DNA of 64,000 nucleotides from Ischnura elegans (lineage: Eukaryota > Arthropoda > Insecta > Odonata > Coenagrionidae), in NCBI RefSeq assembly GCF_921293095.1, contig NC_060251.1, positions 61,769,585-61,833,584 on the forward strand, in the 5' to 3' direction. Both the position numbers and the translations under genes were made by a program. Position 1 is the first letter of the stretch, and each line of letters begins with the position of its first letter. The notes under the pieces were generated by a model. It was not told the DNA's origin. It ran no database searches and saw only the letters and a program-made list of their open reading frames with translations. Of the stretch, positions 13,453 to 25,384 are shown piece after piece.

Positions 13453-13965
13453 AAATCCTGAATCACACGATCATTTGTTTCGTCCTTAAAAGCGGTAGCT
13501 CCAGCGATAGCTTTTCAGGGACCAAAATAATCGCTCGACCCTTCATTTTCTGTATCACACGGTCATTCCCACCGACCATTTTTCCATCTCTTATTCCGTC
13601 ATTTCCCGTAATTACAATTATCATTCAATTAAAAGCCAAGCATGGCGTTACATAAAAATCGGCCGTGCGTTCTGACCGGCTTTAAAAAGTTGAATTACTT
13701 GGTTCTCAGGCCTCGTGTGTTGTATCCTCTAAAGAAAGGCCCACCCTGGGTCTTCATCCTCTGGCCGTTAGGCGGTTGTATAAGCGATGGTTTCAGCGAT
13801 GACGAAAGGGAAGAGCCAAGTGATGGAAAAAGGAATTGGATTTCCATCCCTGGAGCTATCGCGAAAAATGATCGCGTAAAACGGTCATTTTTCCGACATC
13901 ACTGGAGCGATCGCTTGAGCTATCTCTAAGAAGGGACGGAAATAATGTTCGTGTGATTCAGGCTT
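13453..13965. mobile_element. MITE family C (CCTGAATCACACGA ends), about 513 bp
   Basis: Left TCCTGAATCACACGATCATT and right AATGTTCGTGTGATTCAGGC are inverted repeats, followed inward by matching CGTCCTT/AAGGGACG and AGCTCCAGCGATAGC/GCTATC-like blocks. A partial copy lies at about 22560-22888. Confidence 0.65.
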
Positions 13966-14186
13966 AATAATCCCCACAACTTCAAAGTGTTTATGAGTAT
14001 TCTGACTTCCCTTATTACTAAGTATTTTTCCCATGTAAATCCTCTTTCCCCCAATTATCTCCTCTGGAAGTTTCCACTCCTCAACCACCATGGCTAGCCC
14101 TCCCTCTCTCTCTCTCTCTCTTTCCTATTCTTCTACGGCTATCTCCATTTCCTTACCTACCATCATCTCCATGTAAGATAGTCATC

Positions 14187-14770
14187 CCTCTATCTTATCT
14201 ACGAATACCTTCTAGTCTTTAAACTTCGCGGAGAATCCTCCAAAAGGCGTGCCACTTTTAATGAAAAGGGCGGGCCACACAGAGCGATGCAAAGAATTAA
14301 CTTGCCAATCCATTTTTTTTCGAAAATTTGGATAATTAATAGCCAAAATTGACATGCGCACTTACGAAAAAAACCAGAGTGACGCAATGAATATCAAAAT
14401 AGGAATCCATGGGATCTCTATACTTTTATGGATAATAGTGGAAGCATTGCCAAAATTGAACGAAATGACCATTCAACCCGAAGAATTAGAAAACAACGTT
14501 AGAGTACTCCTGATATTCGATGCAAGGAAATTTTCTATTTCCATACATTCAGCACATCCATTTCCGTACAAACCAATGTCTCGACGAACGACATCTCTCT
14601 ATTTTATCTACGATTACCTTCTAGTCTTTAAATTTCGAGGAGGGCCCTCCAAAAGGCGTGTCTTTGTAATGAAAAGGGCAAAAGGGCCACTGAGCGATGC
14701 AAAGAATTAACTTGCCATTTCATTTTCTTTTAAAAAAATTGCAAAGTTATTAACATACGCACTAATGAAA
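14187..14770. repeat. Direct repeat pair, about 175 bp, 404 bp apart
   Basis: About 14187-14367 and 14591-14770 share TTATCTACGA, ACCTTCTAGTCTTTAAA, CCTCCAAAAGGCGTG, AATGAAAAGGGC and GAGCGATGCAAAGAATTAAC in the same order. A CT microsatellite lies just upstream (14100-14125). Confidence 0.75.
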
Positions 14771-17555
14771 GAACGCTCAGTATCGCTAGGAAATTTTACT
14801 AGATAAACATAGATTTTCAAAAGATTCTTTAGCTTAAAAAATCTTATGAACTCATAACGATAGCCGTTGAAGTAACCCATTGGCATCGGGAAGCATCGAG
14901 AACTTCGATGTAATTCGAGTTTACTTGCTAGAAAAATGAATTATTCAGCCATCCTACATGAAAAGCTGCCACCACAGCTGCCGATTACTACAATGACTAC
15001 CGAGCTGGAAGCAAAACTAAAGCCAAACTATTGGAGCCCCAAAGAATTTGCGCTCATTTTAAATTTTTAATTGCATGAAGTCCGAGGTGTGTACTTGGAG
15101 TTCGCGTGTAAGAAAAGGGAATTATTGACTGATTTTCCCTCCCTGCTACACGTTAAACAACCGCCGCGGGAATAACCACCGAACTAAAAAAAAACTGAAG
15201 CCAAAATTATTGGAGGCCCAAAGAATTTACGCACAACTCAATTTAAAAAGCTTTCGTGAGCATAGTTAAAATTACATACCTACTTTTAAATGAGTGGTTC
15301 TACGACTCAAATGACTTGAGAGATAAATTCTTTATAAATTCATAATTATTTTAGACATTTTTCACAATGCCCGTACAAAAATCATAAATGGCTTACAAAT
15401 ATTTAGCAATTAAAAAGAAACCCCCGATTAAGGACCGAATCGAGAACTGGGAACGAATACCGATTTCAGAAACCGGACCGGAATCCGAACCAACAAAGAA
15501 GTGGATCGTGCTTAAGAAATATTTATCACTTTTCTTGCTCATCATGAACTACATACGACATACTTTTAAAAAAGTATATGTAGGTGAATAGAAATAATGA
15601 ATAAAATTACATTATAAATTTATCGCAGGCATTCATGAACACTTTAATTATAGCGTAAAATACAAGCAAAAATTTTACCAGATCAATCCCAAATTTTATT
15701 TCCAAACTTAAAATAGCTTAACACTTTCAACAAAAAGAGATTTTGACTTAATAGAAGCAGGAGTTTTTTTCTTTAGGGATTCCTGATTCTTATTACGTAA
15801 ATGACAGTCAATTCGTTATTTTAACGAATGATTAACGAATACAAAACGAAAACTTCGATGGATTTCATGGAGTTAGTCAGTCTTTAACAGTTATGAATTA
15901 ACTGTGATTCTCATATGTATGTATATCCTGTATACAATCCAATAATAAGAGCCTAATGCTAATCTTTCATGGTCGAGGTTAAATCCGATCCCATTTTGTG
16001 TTAATGGCAATAATTGGCAATTTGCCCTCATTCGTTTTAGAACATTACTCCCATACATTAATTCATGCCTCACTTTCAATGACCAAGTCAATTTATAGTC
16101 CTCGAAATATAGCTATTTTTCCCTTAGCTATATTCTAACTCGTTTCGTCAAAAACCTGCTGCATAATCCGGTCGTATTACTTTCGTAGCCTCGTTTGAAG
16201 TACTCAACTGACAGATATCTCAGTGAAATAAATTGCGAATCACTATTCTTCCTTGGATACAGACCAAAGCCCGATACTCTAGGCTCCTAGAGATATTCTA
16301 CACCGAAGGACGCTGCTGCTTATATTTATTTTGGCTCTTAGTCGAAAAATGAATGTAACTTAATACCTCCCTCGCTGTATTTCCCAGGGCATCGCACCAC
16401 TGTATATAGCAAATTATTTACTGCAACACATATCACAGATGGAATAAGATGCAACTAAAATTAATAATTGCATAGCTTTTAACACATTTAATATATACTA
16501 TTATGGTTATTTACTTTCTCGTGAATTACATGAGTTACTCTTGTTTTTTTTCAAATTTGTGTTTACTTTACTGTGGTTCTTAAATCACTGTAGCATTGTG
16601 TTATTTGTTAAGTTAAGAAAATATTAGTTTTTTTATTTATCAAATCATATCTGGTGTATAATTCCATTCGCTTTTTTTACCTAGTTACTTAGTTTTGTTG
16701 TGTTATTAAATGGGAAGACATTACCTATACATAAAAAATGAAAAGTTTGTTGGTATTTGTAATTATCTATACTTAACGCCTTATAATATTAATTATACTA
16801 AACTTACAGATAACAATGAAACATAAACTGAAAGACCACCTCAAGCAGTTTTACATAATAACCTACAAGTAAAAATAATAATAAATTGTTTTAATACTAA
16901 AAAAAAAGAAATGCAGTATTCAAAGTGCTCAATGAGTTTAATTGCTGTTATTCGATTTGATTAATATATAAAACACCGTTTAAACGCCGCTATTCATTTT
17001 GAAACATACGGTGTAATGGGAATGAAATCGAAATTAAGAACGTGTTAAATCTCACCGAAACTTTAAGAACCACTCGAAAAAGAAATATATAAAAATCCGC
17101 CATCGCCGTAGTAGGTCAATCAGACCCATCATGTGACCTCAAAGTTTGCCATTTCAATCTTAGTCCCATGCAAATCTGTCGAAAATTACTCTTGCATCTA
17201 TTTATTCTGCGATATAAGCCAGAATGCATGCCTTCAAATCATTGCCGCCGAAAACTATTAGTCTAATTCGTAAGGCATAAAATTCTCCGAAGAAGTTGAG
17301 GCACGTGCGCAACTAACTCGCATCAAATATCGACACCATCTTCTGGTTATACAGATCTCGTATTGTTTCCGCTAAAAAAAAAGCTCACACAGGTACGTAC
17401 TCTGAGAAATGAGGTTTCCCGTATAGTCCCGGTGACTTAAATTTGACAAGCACTTATAACAGATCAAGAAGGATACGGGGTAGAATGGCCTCAGGGAGGT
17501 AAAAGAACTGGCATGGCATAGAGAGAAATGGAGGGCTGCAGTATACCTAGGTATC
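14771..17555. other. Gene-free stretch
   Basis: AT-rich, with ACCGGA/ACCGAA-rich words at 15430-15500 that resemble a decayed transposon end. No gene or RNA is supported. Confidence 0.45.
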
Positions 17556-17796
17556 TAAAGGCCTGGTTACACGGCACATTAACACGTACAAGTTAATGTG
17601 CGTTTGCGTGAATGATTTTGGTGGACCGGAACGGAACATGTACGAATGCATGAACCAAATTAGAACAGGTTCTATTTTCCGTTCATGCATTCGCACAAGT
17701 TGGGTGGTTACACGGTGCATTTTGGCGTTCATTCTCGCGTTCATACATTTAGACATTAACCCGTACGTGTTAATGTATCGTGTAACCAGGCCTTTA
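17556..17796. mobile_element. Short MITE, family B, copy 2 (241 bp)
   Basis: The ends TAAAGGCCTGGTTACACGG and CGTGTAACCAGGCCTTTA are inverted repeats continuing into ACATTAACACGTAC-like sequence, giving an almost fully foldable element. The terminal TAA/TTA could be a 3-bp TWA target site as in PIF/Harbinger, but this cannot be proved from one copy. Confidence 0.65.
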
Positions 17797-17974
17797 GGAT
17801 TGCAATACAATGAATGAATGAAGAATGATGGCGTAAGTAAGGAAGAAAATGATTTTAATATGAAACATTTGGAGTTTCGAAAGTTTTTTTTTTTATGATG
17901 GCAGCGCCTCCACGCAGTCCATTCTTTACTAGCACAACGAGATGTGTCGATGAGGGCAACGACTCAAATAGTAA

Positions 17975-18139
17975 TTAAACTTTTTTCGGGTTTCCGCGCG
18001 GGTAAGATATTCCAAGAGCGCCGACGTTTCGGGTTCCGACTCGTAACTTCCCCAATAGTCTTGAGAATGGGTAACCAGTCGAAACCCGAAACGTCCACGC
18101 GAATATCTTACCCGCGCGGAAACCCGAGAAAAGTTTAAA
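17975..18139. repeat. Imperfect foldback with a CCGCGCGGGTAAGATATTC arm
   Basis: The outer arms (17978-18012 and 18101-18135) pair over 35 bp with one mismatch. An inner segment GACGTTTCGGGTT (18023 onward) pairs with AACCCGAAACGTC (up to 18095). Arm sequences between them are diverged. The architecture is similar to the 10617 foldback. Confidence 0.75.
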
Positions 18140-19717
18140 TATTCTGTTCGCCGGTTCGCCGTTCGTAAAATCATACTCAAAATAATATTTGATTTTGCAG
18201 CCTGACAGTCGTCGGCGCCGCTCATCGGAAACTTTTCATGATGTCACTGAGAGTATAGAATCAATGTGACAGAAAAAAGGAGAGTCATTTAGAAAGTTGC
18301 CTAGTGTTCGAGTGGATAGGTACCCTGCATGTTAATCTGGTCCAATCTTAAACAACTGTGGTAAAAATAATTGCACAACTTGGCCGAATTTCAAACCTAG
18401 GTACCTACGTTAACCTATCAGCATTTACCGCGCCACTACAGCGGATTAGGGCATATTACAAAGATTGCCTGAGAGCTAAGCAGCAAGTGGCTTCTCTTAA
18501 AAAAATATTTAAATTTGTTTAAAATGGTAGAAAAGGATTTTAAAATAAACTTTTCACAAATTTCAGTGAAATTTTGCCCACTCCCTAATTCCAAAATAGG
18601 ACTCGATTCGACAACATTTTTTTCAGTTTTGGCCAAAGAGCGTTTTAATATCCACAAAATTAATTTATTCTCACGATAACCATGGCTCGTTTTATAAGGG
18701 AAATGTAATAAGGATTGGCCATTTTTCTACGAGGCGAATTTCGCATAAAAAAGCAACATAAAAGAAGAATTCAGAGGACTTTCTATCCAATATAAAAATA
18801 TTTCAACGACATATAGTCTAAAAACTTCTCGGCGTTAATTTATCGGCCAAGAACATAATGAAAGGTGCACATTTTTAGGAAAAAAAACGAAATAAAATTA
18901 TTTTCTGTAATAAATCAGAGCCAGTTAAATATACCAGCCGACATTCAAGCATTCGCATAAGTGGTCGAGTAAATCACTCACGGTATTATTTTTCTCGTGC
19001 AAGAATTTACACAGCAGATAGAGATAAAAAATTTACGTATGCGGTAAAATGTTCTTTAAAAAAGCTATTGAATCCCATGGTCATCAACTTCATCAAGTTT
19101 TATCCGAAAATGCAATTCATAAAGAAATCCCCACAAAGAATGTGCATAATAATTTATATAACTTAACAAATGGGCTGCGAGCAAATGGAATTACTTGCAG
19201 GGACAATGTACCCTCAAAGCTAAATAAAATCTGGCGAAATAAATCGTCGTCAAAGCGACATTAAAAAACATTATAAAAATTCTCGAAAAACTGAATAAAA
19301 ATACTTCAATGTCAAATTTAAATATTCAAGTAAAATCTATAGCCATTATTCAAACGATTATTTGTAATTCTGAGGTTTAAAGCGGTATCATTTTTTAATG
19401 ACTCTAGCAATTTAGTATTTGATGATATTTGTCCAGGCGAAACACGCAAGGTGTTTTTTTTTTAAGAATTCTTTTAACCCTGTACTCTGTTGTTTTTACC
19501 ACTGTAACATTCGTATCAAAGCCGTCAAGACCTTAAGAGGCAGAAGGACGCGAGACATGCAACCCAACTTTCAACTAGGCGGCAAAACAATTTGAAGCAA
19601 TTCCGAAAATAAATTGGACACCAGTGTGTCGCTGTTGAAGCAACAAATAGCAGTCACGTCTGTTGCCGCTGTTACGTAGACAATACCCATGGAGAATACA
19701 AGAGAATGATTACTCAC

Positions 19718-19860
19718 CGGTTCGTGGCGACGTAAGTGAAAGAACCAAATCCACCGACAAATCCTGTCCTTGGCGGGGAACAGGATCCTGCAACTTGTAA
19801 AGCCGGGTCTCCTCCGAAGCGAAGTAAGACGGTGAGTTTTTGTTGATCTAGCACCTTCAT
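19718..19860 (-). CDS. Possible first coding exon of an unrecognised gene
   Basis: On the - strand an ATG at 19860 opens 47 codons plus two bases, ending at a strong donor CG|GTGAGTAA (19717). The peptide starts MKVLDQQKLTVLLRFGGD and ends GFVGGFGSFTYVATN, with no low-complexity bias. Upstream on the same strand is a C/G-rich stretch (19900-20500). No downstream exon could be found, and no family is recognised. It could be a chance open frame, a pseudo-exon or a TE piece. Confidence 0.3.
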
Positions 19861-19879
19861 AGGCACCTGTCCAGCATCA

Positions 19880-20560
19880 AGGTCTTGAAAGGGGTGGAGA
19901 ACTCCACCGGTAACAGAGATTCCTTGGCCCTCCGAAGTACCCTCCCTCGTGGTGGGTACCAGACGTACCTCTTCTTCGGACCCGATCGGTCCTCTCCAAC
20001 CAATCTCGGATGTCTCCGCTGTCGAGGTATCCCCACTCGACTAGCCGAGCCGAAACGAACGCTCGATGGCACCTCTACGAGAGAAGAGGGGAAAGGCAGT
20101 TCAGTTAGTTAGACGTTTCCCCTCCACTGCCCCCTTGCCCTCTCCTACAATCAGTTTCCCTCCCCTCCACCCACTGTCCACCCCGCAAAGTCTCCCGTCC
20201 CCGCCCCCCAACCTGTGAACTCCTCTTTGATTCCAACTGCGCCCTGGAAGGCTCTCCGGCTACGAGACCACATTCTTCGCCCGGCTTCCACCAGCTTCCA
20301 CAACAGTCCACACTCAGCACGCGAGCGCCCCCTCCACAACAAGGCAAACATCGCTTAGTCCCCCCTTCCCTCCCTGTTTTCTCCGTTTTGTTTACGCAGC
20401 GACCGCGCTGGACTGGAATAAAAATTTCTTATTCCAGTCACCTCCTCCGACGGCGTACTGGTGACACGGGCCGGGTGGAGTCACGAAACGCCTCGAACGG
20501 CTGGGAATGACTTGGCTCGCACTATTAGAGATGAGCCGTCGTAATGAGGGTTACGATCCT
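19880..20560 (-). promoter_or_regulatory. C/G-rich, CpG-containing stretch, possible promoter
   Basis: Base composition departs sharply from the AT-rich flanks, with CpGs throughout 19900-20080 and 20390-20560 and a C-rich tract at 20105-20370. It precedes the possible first exon at 19860 on the - strand. A diverged TE body would be an alternative explanation. Confidence 0.25.
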
Positions 20561-20616
20561 TACGACTGACGATATAAATGATGTCACCGACACGCAGTAG
20601 TGTACGTAGATTACAT

Positions 20617-20636
20617 GGGGGGGGGGGGGGGGGGGG
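20617..20636. repeat. Uninterrupted 20-base G run
   Basis: Twenty consecutive G between TTACAT and TGAGAAC. It could form a G-quadruplex or simply reflect slippage. Run length is error-prone in assemblies. Confidence 0.9.
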
Positions 20637-21106
20637 TGAGAACCCAAGGGATACAAGTGATTTCTTTTTCTAAACAGAGTTAGTTACAGAAATTAGTTAA
20701 AGAAAACAAACGAGATGAACTAGGTGGGTGGAGATGGGAAACTAGATAGTGCATTTGATTTCCCACTCTGTGTCAGCAAGGAATAGAGACTCACTGGTGT
20801 CACTTGGCCACCAAGTTTTTATAAACTTATTTTATCAACACACGAACCTAACTCAATTAATTTTTTTATTTATCTCAATCACTCCCGAAAACTGCACAAT
20901 GTGGCCCTTGCATCGGGAGTTCAACAACAATCAACAAGAGACGATCACACACATCCATGTCCTGGAAGGGGAAACCTATCCAGGCGGCACTCGAATCCGC
21001 GACCTTCAGTATAGTAGGCGAGGACTTATACCCCCCCCCCCGCTACCGAGGCCGACGAAAGAAAAACCCCTTGGCTTCACACCCCCTCATATTTTTTGTA
21101 GTATGG

Positions 21107-21385
21107 AATGGTATATGAAGAAGGCGGTCATTTGCGCCATGAGGGAAGGGTATGGAAGGAAGGGTGGAGAGAAACCCGGTGTCGGCATTGGACTGCTCTT
21201 AAAAAAAGTCGCGAAGGGGACCACGGCTTAAATCCGACGGACGGAGTGTTGTGCTTGAAATTTTCTCCACATGGCATTCAAGAAGGGTTCGGGTAGCCTC
21301 AGAAAATTCTCTGCCACCGTTGGGATTTGAACCCGAGCACACGGGACGGGATGCCTACACTTAAGCCACCACACCAGCTCTATCC
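21107..21385 (-). mobile_element. tRNA-derived SINE, copy 2
   Basis: Same family and orientation as the copy at 4027-4330. The B-box complement GGGATTTGAACCC is at 21322-21334. The body matches over most of its length with scattered substitutions and small indels, so the copies are not recent twins. Confidence 0.75.
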
Positions 21386-21561
21386 CCCTTCTTTTGAGGG
21401 TGAGGAAGAAATCAATGCGCGTCTAAAATGAAAAAAAATTATAAATGAAACGAAACAAAAGGAAAACGGTTTTTTTGACTCATTTTGATAGTAAATATTC
21501 CACGATTTTCTACCAGGTGATGGGTTTCGTGCGCACCCACGTCTCTATGGCGTAATCTGCC

Positions 21562-21927
21562 CAGTGACGGCTTTAGGGGGGGTCACAGAGGTCATGACCC
21601 CCCAAATTTTATCGTAAAATTTACTTTTTATTAGTAAAATAGTTTTTGTGTCCTTGTTAAGGAGTGTAGGGAGTGTAGCGTGCTAATGTATAGTGTAGTA
21701 GAGTGTAGAGTGCTAATGCATGGCTACAAGCCCCATACGTGAAAGATGTTTCATTCGTATTTATTGTAGAGCGTAGCACTCCCTAATAAAAATTTTACCC
21801 GTGAGAACGCCCCTCGCGGGTATGGAATATCCCCCTCTGGAGATCACCCCCGGGGGACATTCCAGAATCTTCGGACCCCGGTCAAGACCCCCCCCCCCCC
21901 CCATTTTTGATGCTGAATCCGCCCCTG
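21562..21927. mobile_element. hAT-type MITE related to 26661-27532
   Basis: Starts CAGTGACGGCTTTAGGGGGG and ends GCTGAATCCGCCCCTG, 366 bp. It carries the diagnostic GGTCATGACCCCCC block near the left end. A 15-base C run lies at 21888-21902. The flanks do not show a clean 8-bp duplication. Confidence 0.6.
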
Positions 21928-22559
21928 ATTTTCTGCCATCGTCATCAGAGTTGATGATCCAAACGACGATACCAGCCAACGTAATTGAAACGACGGTACC
22001 CGCAAATATCATTACCTGGTTGGGAACCGGTTATCAATTTAAGGCTAAGAATAAGTTATGCAATTTTAAACATGAAATTTAATGGTACGCTGTTATGCAC
22101 AATCTTCAAGCTTTTATCTGATCGTTGTATAGAAATGATCTTTACATCACCGCACACCTATAGGCAACAAATATACGAAGAACAGTATCACCAAATTTGT
22201 TTCGTATGTATGAATATAATTAATATCGTTTCTAGAAGATAGAATAATTGAAGATAAAAACTTCTTTAACAAAACCTATCAGTTTTTATTCCATTTCTTC
22301 GCTTTGATGGGTCACGAACAACCATGAATTTTGTAACTTTTGTGAAAACTTTATATAGAAGATTTTGTCGACGTGTACAAATTTGACCCAACTCCATTGT
22401 TAATGAAAACGAATATTGTAAAAAGACATGCAGCACAATTTGAAACAATTTATAAAAAAACTTATACCCAAATCTTCAATTTCGGATTAGAAAAAAAAAC
22501 TAATAAATTTATGCCAGCTTTTTTTCGACTTTAGCCCACTGATGGCTTTAGCTTTAGAC

Positions 22560-22888
22560 CATTTCCCGCGACCATTATCCGCGATGGCTCCAGGGACGGG
22601 ATTTTCATCACTCGGCAGGTCCTTTTTTCCATCGCTGTAACCTAACTTTTAGTCAATCAGAACGCACTGCCGCTAACAGCGATTGTAACGCCACGCTTGG
22701 CTTTTAATTGAACGACAGCAGTAAATAGGAATAGGGAAAGTGACGGAATAAGCTATGGAAAAAGGGACAGTGGGAATGAAGGTGTGATTCAGAAAATGAT
22801 CGGTCGAGCGATCATTCTTTTGGACCCTGAAAACCTACCGCTGGAAATATTCTAAGGGACGGAAAAAATGATCGTGTGATTCAGGCTT
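22560..22888. repeat. MITE family C, partial copy
   Basis: The right end AAATGATCGTGTGATTCAGGC matches the family C terminus. The internal AACGCCACGCTTGGCTTTTAA and GATCGGTCGAGCGATCATT blocks match 13453-13965 in inverted order. The left end is not defined. Confidence 0.55.
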
Positions 22889-23059
22889 TTGCGTTGAATT
22901 TAATGAGGCAAATATGACATTTGGCACAGCTTTAGGTAACTAGTCTTTCCTCGCACGAAACATAAGTGAAAATCATTGAACTCGCTCGTGAAACAACGGA
23001 TTACACCGCCGCCATCTCCAAAACGCATTAAAATGGACTCGTGCACCCTTTTTCCAGCC

Positions 23060-23480
23060 TTTATATCAACTCACCAACCTGTCTGTTTGTTTGTCTTTTT
23101 GTCTGGTACAAATCTTGTAACTCAAATTTGACTCACTTCCTGTGAAGCAAAAACGCACACAAATTTTGCACACTTCTTCACTTCCGATGACAATACATGA
23201 AAATATAACTTTTTCTCTCCAACCCCCCTTTAACCACCCCCCAGTCAACCTATAGCCCCCCAAAACATGTTTTTGATCTAAGAAGTTCCAAATGGTCGAT
23301 TTTCGTGTTTTGCGACCACAGTAAAAGTTATCCACTTTAGGCATATCCACATAGTAGGCATTTAAAAGCATAGGGGTGGCATTTTGAAACATAGGGGGCT
23401 TACCATTCACTGAAAATTTAATAAATATAGTGACTTTTTTAATACGTCACTTTTGGTTTTCGGGGTCACTGAGTTTTTTT
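23060..23480. repeat. Probable dispersed repeat body, unclassified
   Basis: A pattern of TGTTTGTTTGTC, C-runs (CCCCCC around 23224 and 23240) and GGGGTGGCATTTTG without gene structure suggests an old repeat. The open frame on the - strand has no recognisable domain. No second copy is visible here. Confidence 0.25.
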
Positions 23481-23949
23481 TTTGCTTTGTGTCATATATA
23501 AACGTTGCTCATCCCCTGTAATCTAAATATAAAGGCTGGTTTTTAAAAAAAAAATTTTATAAGAGCTTATTTTAAGCTGCCGATTGAGATAGACATTATC
23601 AAATAGAGTGGCACTTATTTTTCCATTTCTCGCTCAGTCGCCAAATCGATCGTTTATGAGAGCTCTTCGCGACGAAAAATCGACGGCCCTAACCCTTACG
23701 TAGAAAAGTTTATGACGTCACTAATAATAAACTAATTAGTGAATTATGTTATTGCAAGTTTCAACAACAAATTGTTGACGATTCGACAGCAAATGCAACG
23801 CGATATTTCTTCATGAGCCTCAAATTCTCAGATTGTTAGGATGTAGTCATATTGCTATGGTGGGCGGAAATGGAGCTTTTTTCAACAGCAATCAGCCTCC
23901 CTGAACGAATAAATGAACCGCAACTATTTACGTCATAAACTCATGAAAA

Positions 23950-24205
23950 GTGCGGCGATGCCGGCTTACAAAAAATATTGGGGGGGCCCAGACCGGGGAT
24001 CTTGCCCCAGTAAATTTTATAGGCGGTGAGTTTTAAGTTTTTTTAAAGCATTTTAGAAGAGTCACATGATCAACTTTAGAACCCTGATAACTCGAATTTC
24101 GATATCTGGACACAACGGGGAAAATTGACAAGCCTGACTCATTTTTCCTCACACCCATAACGAATTTTTGAGGGGGCTTGGGCTTCCTCAGGCCCCATGG
24201 AGTCC
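23950..24205. repeat. Damaged copy of the 3330-3683 hAT-type MITE
   Basis: It shares the start block (GCCGGCTTACAAAAAATATT then a GGGGGGG run) and the end block (GAGGGGGCTTGGGC to CCCATGGAGTC) with the intact copy at 3330. The terminal CGCCACTG is missing; the sequence runs into unrelated DNA after GGAGTC. Confidence 0.6.
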
Positions 24206-24429
24206 CAAAAATGAGTTGCTTCCCGAAAGAGGAGTTAGAGGAGTACTACTCTAACGGTTAAAGAAGACTACAAGTAACATGTTTTCAAATTGCACCGGCT
24301 TGCCTACTCCACAAATTGGATTGCCCTTTTTAACTCACAATAAGACCTATTCCCTTTCATTCTATCAATAAATTCTGTTCCCTTTCTCTCCTTCTCTTGT
24401 TCACCTAACATTCTTTTCGCCGACACAAC

Positions 24430-25089
24430 AGGGTGGTTTCATATTATTTTTTTATTGCCTAAATCGAAAGATTTTTACTCCTAGAGTACCCATTCCACGC
24501 TTTCAGATTTTTAAATGACGATATCTATTTTTCGCGATTAAATGAAAAGTGAAAATTTTCAAGCGCGAAAACGCGACGGCTAAGTATGGATACTGGGAAA
24601 ATCCCATGTGACGTCATTCTGATTCCCGCTGTCGCCGTGTGAGCTGACCTTGGGGCGAGGATGTGTGCGCCACTGAGATGCATGCTGCTAGCAGGTAGCA
24701 GAGTACCCTGCTAGCAGGGAGTGCTTGGCTTAAATAAGGATTAATAATACCTTATTAAGCGAAGGAAACTTTCCGACCATAGGCAGTTTTAATAGGTGAT
24801 TATTAAGGCATGTTTCCCTGAGCTCTGTGCCTCATGCATGCATTGGTAATCTCAGACGATGTAAAACTCCTATCTACTCGTATATCATCTAGGTCCCTGT
24901 GACGTCACGTGGAGTAGCATCGCATGGGCGCCAATCTGGCCTTTTTCAAATGCGGTTAAAATTGACCATTGCCATTTGTCTAAACTGGGATTACTAAAAC
25001 CAAATAATTTGTTTATTATGAATACACTAATGGTGGGTTACGAATCGCAATTAATGCCTTTCGTTTTCTTTGATGAAGGAAACTACCCT
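24430..25089 (+). mobile_element. MITE family A, copy 2
   Basis: Starts AGGGTGGTTTC and ends GAAACTACCCT, 660 bp, colinear with copy 1 throughout, including the TTAAATAAGGATTAATAAT and GACGTCACGTGGAGTAGC blocks. Its right end lies 29 bp before a 17-bp-arm palindrome. Confidence 0.8.
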
Positions 25090-25118
25090 ATTTTCGGCAT
25101 ACCTTCCCCGCCCATTGT

Positions 25119-25159
25119 CATGACCACCTAGATACTCAATGTGTATCTAGGTGGTCATG
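25119..25159. repeat. 17-bp-arm palindrome with 7-bp loop
   Basis: CATGACCACCTAGATAC (25119-25135) is the exact complement of GTATCTAGGTGGTCATG (25143-25159). The loop is TCAATGT. It lies 29 bp right of MITE family A copy 2. Confidence 0.9.
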
Positions 25160-25384
25160 TTATTGCTCGATGGATCCAAACTCTCAGTCACCTGCGCATC
25201 TCCTCCAGAAGTTCTCTCTCCTCGCTCACCATGTCTAGCAATTCGTCGGTTCTCCTCATAGCCCACATCTTCAACCAGTCTTTTTTCTCCAGACATCCAG
25301 TCTTTTTTTTTCTCTCCTTCCCAAGCCTCCACGTTCCCGAACCGCAAATTGCTGCACTCCCGATGAGACACTCCACAAGTCACC

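Noticed and set aside
20885-21060. Another tRNA-like B-box (GCGGATTCGAGTGCC on the - strand)
   Set aside because: The B-box is off-consensus and no A-box is visible at the right distance. There is no second copy for support.
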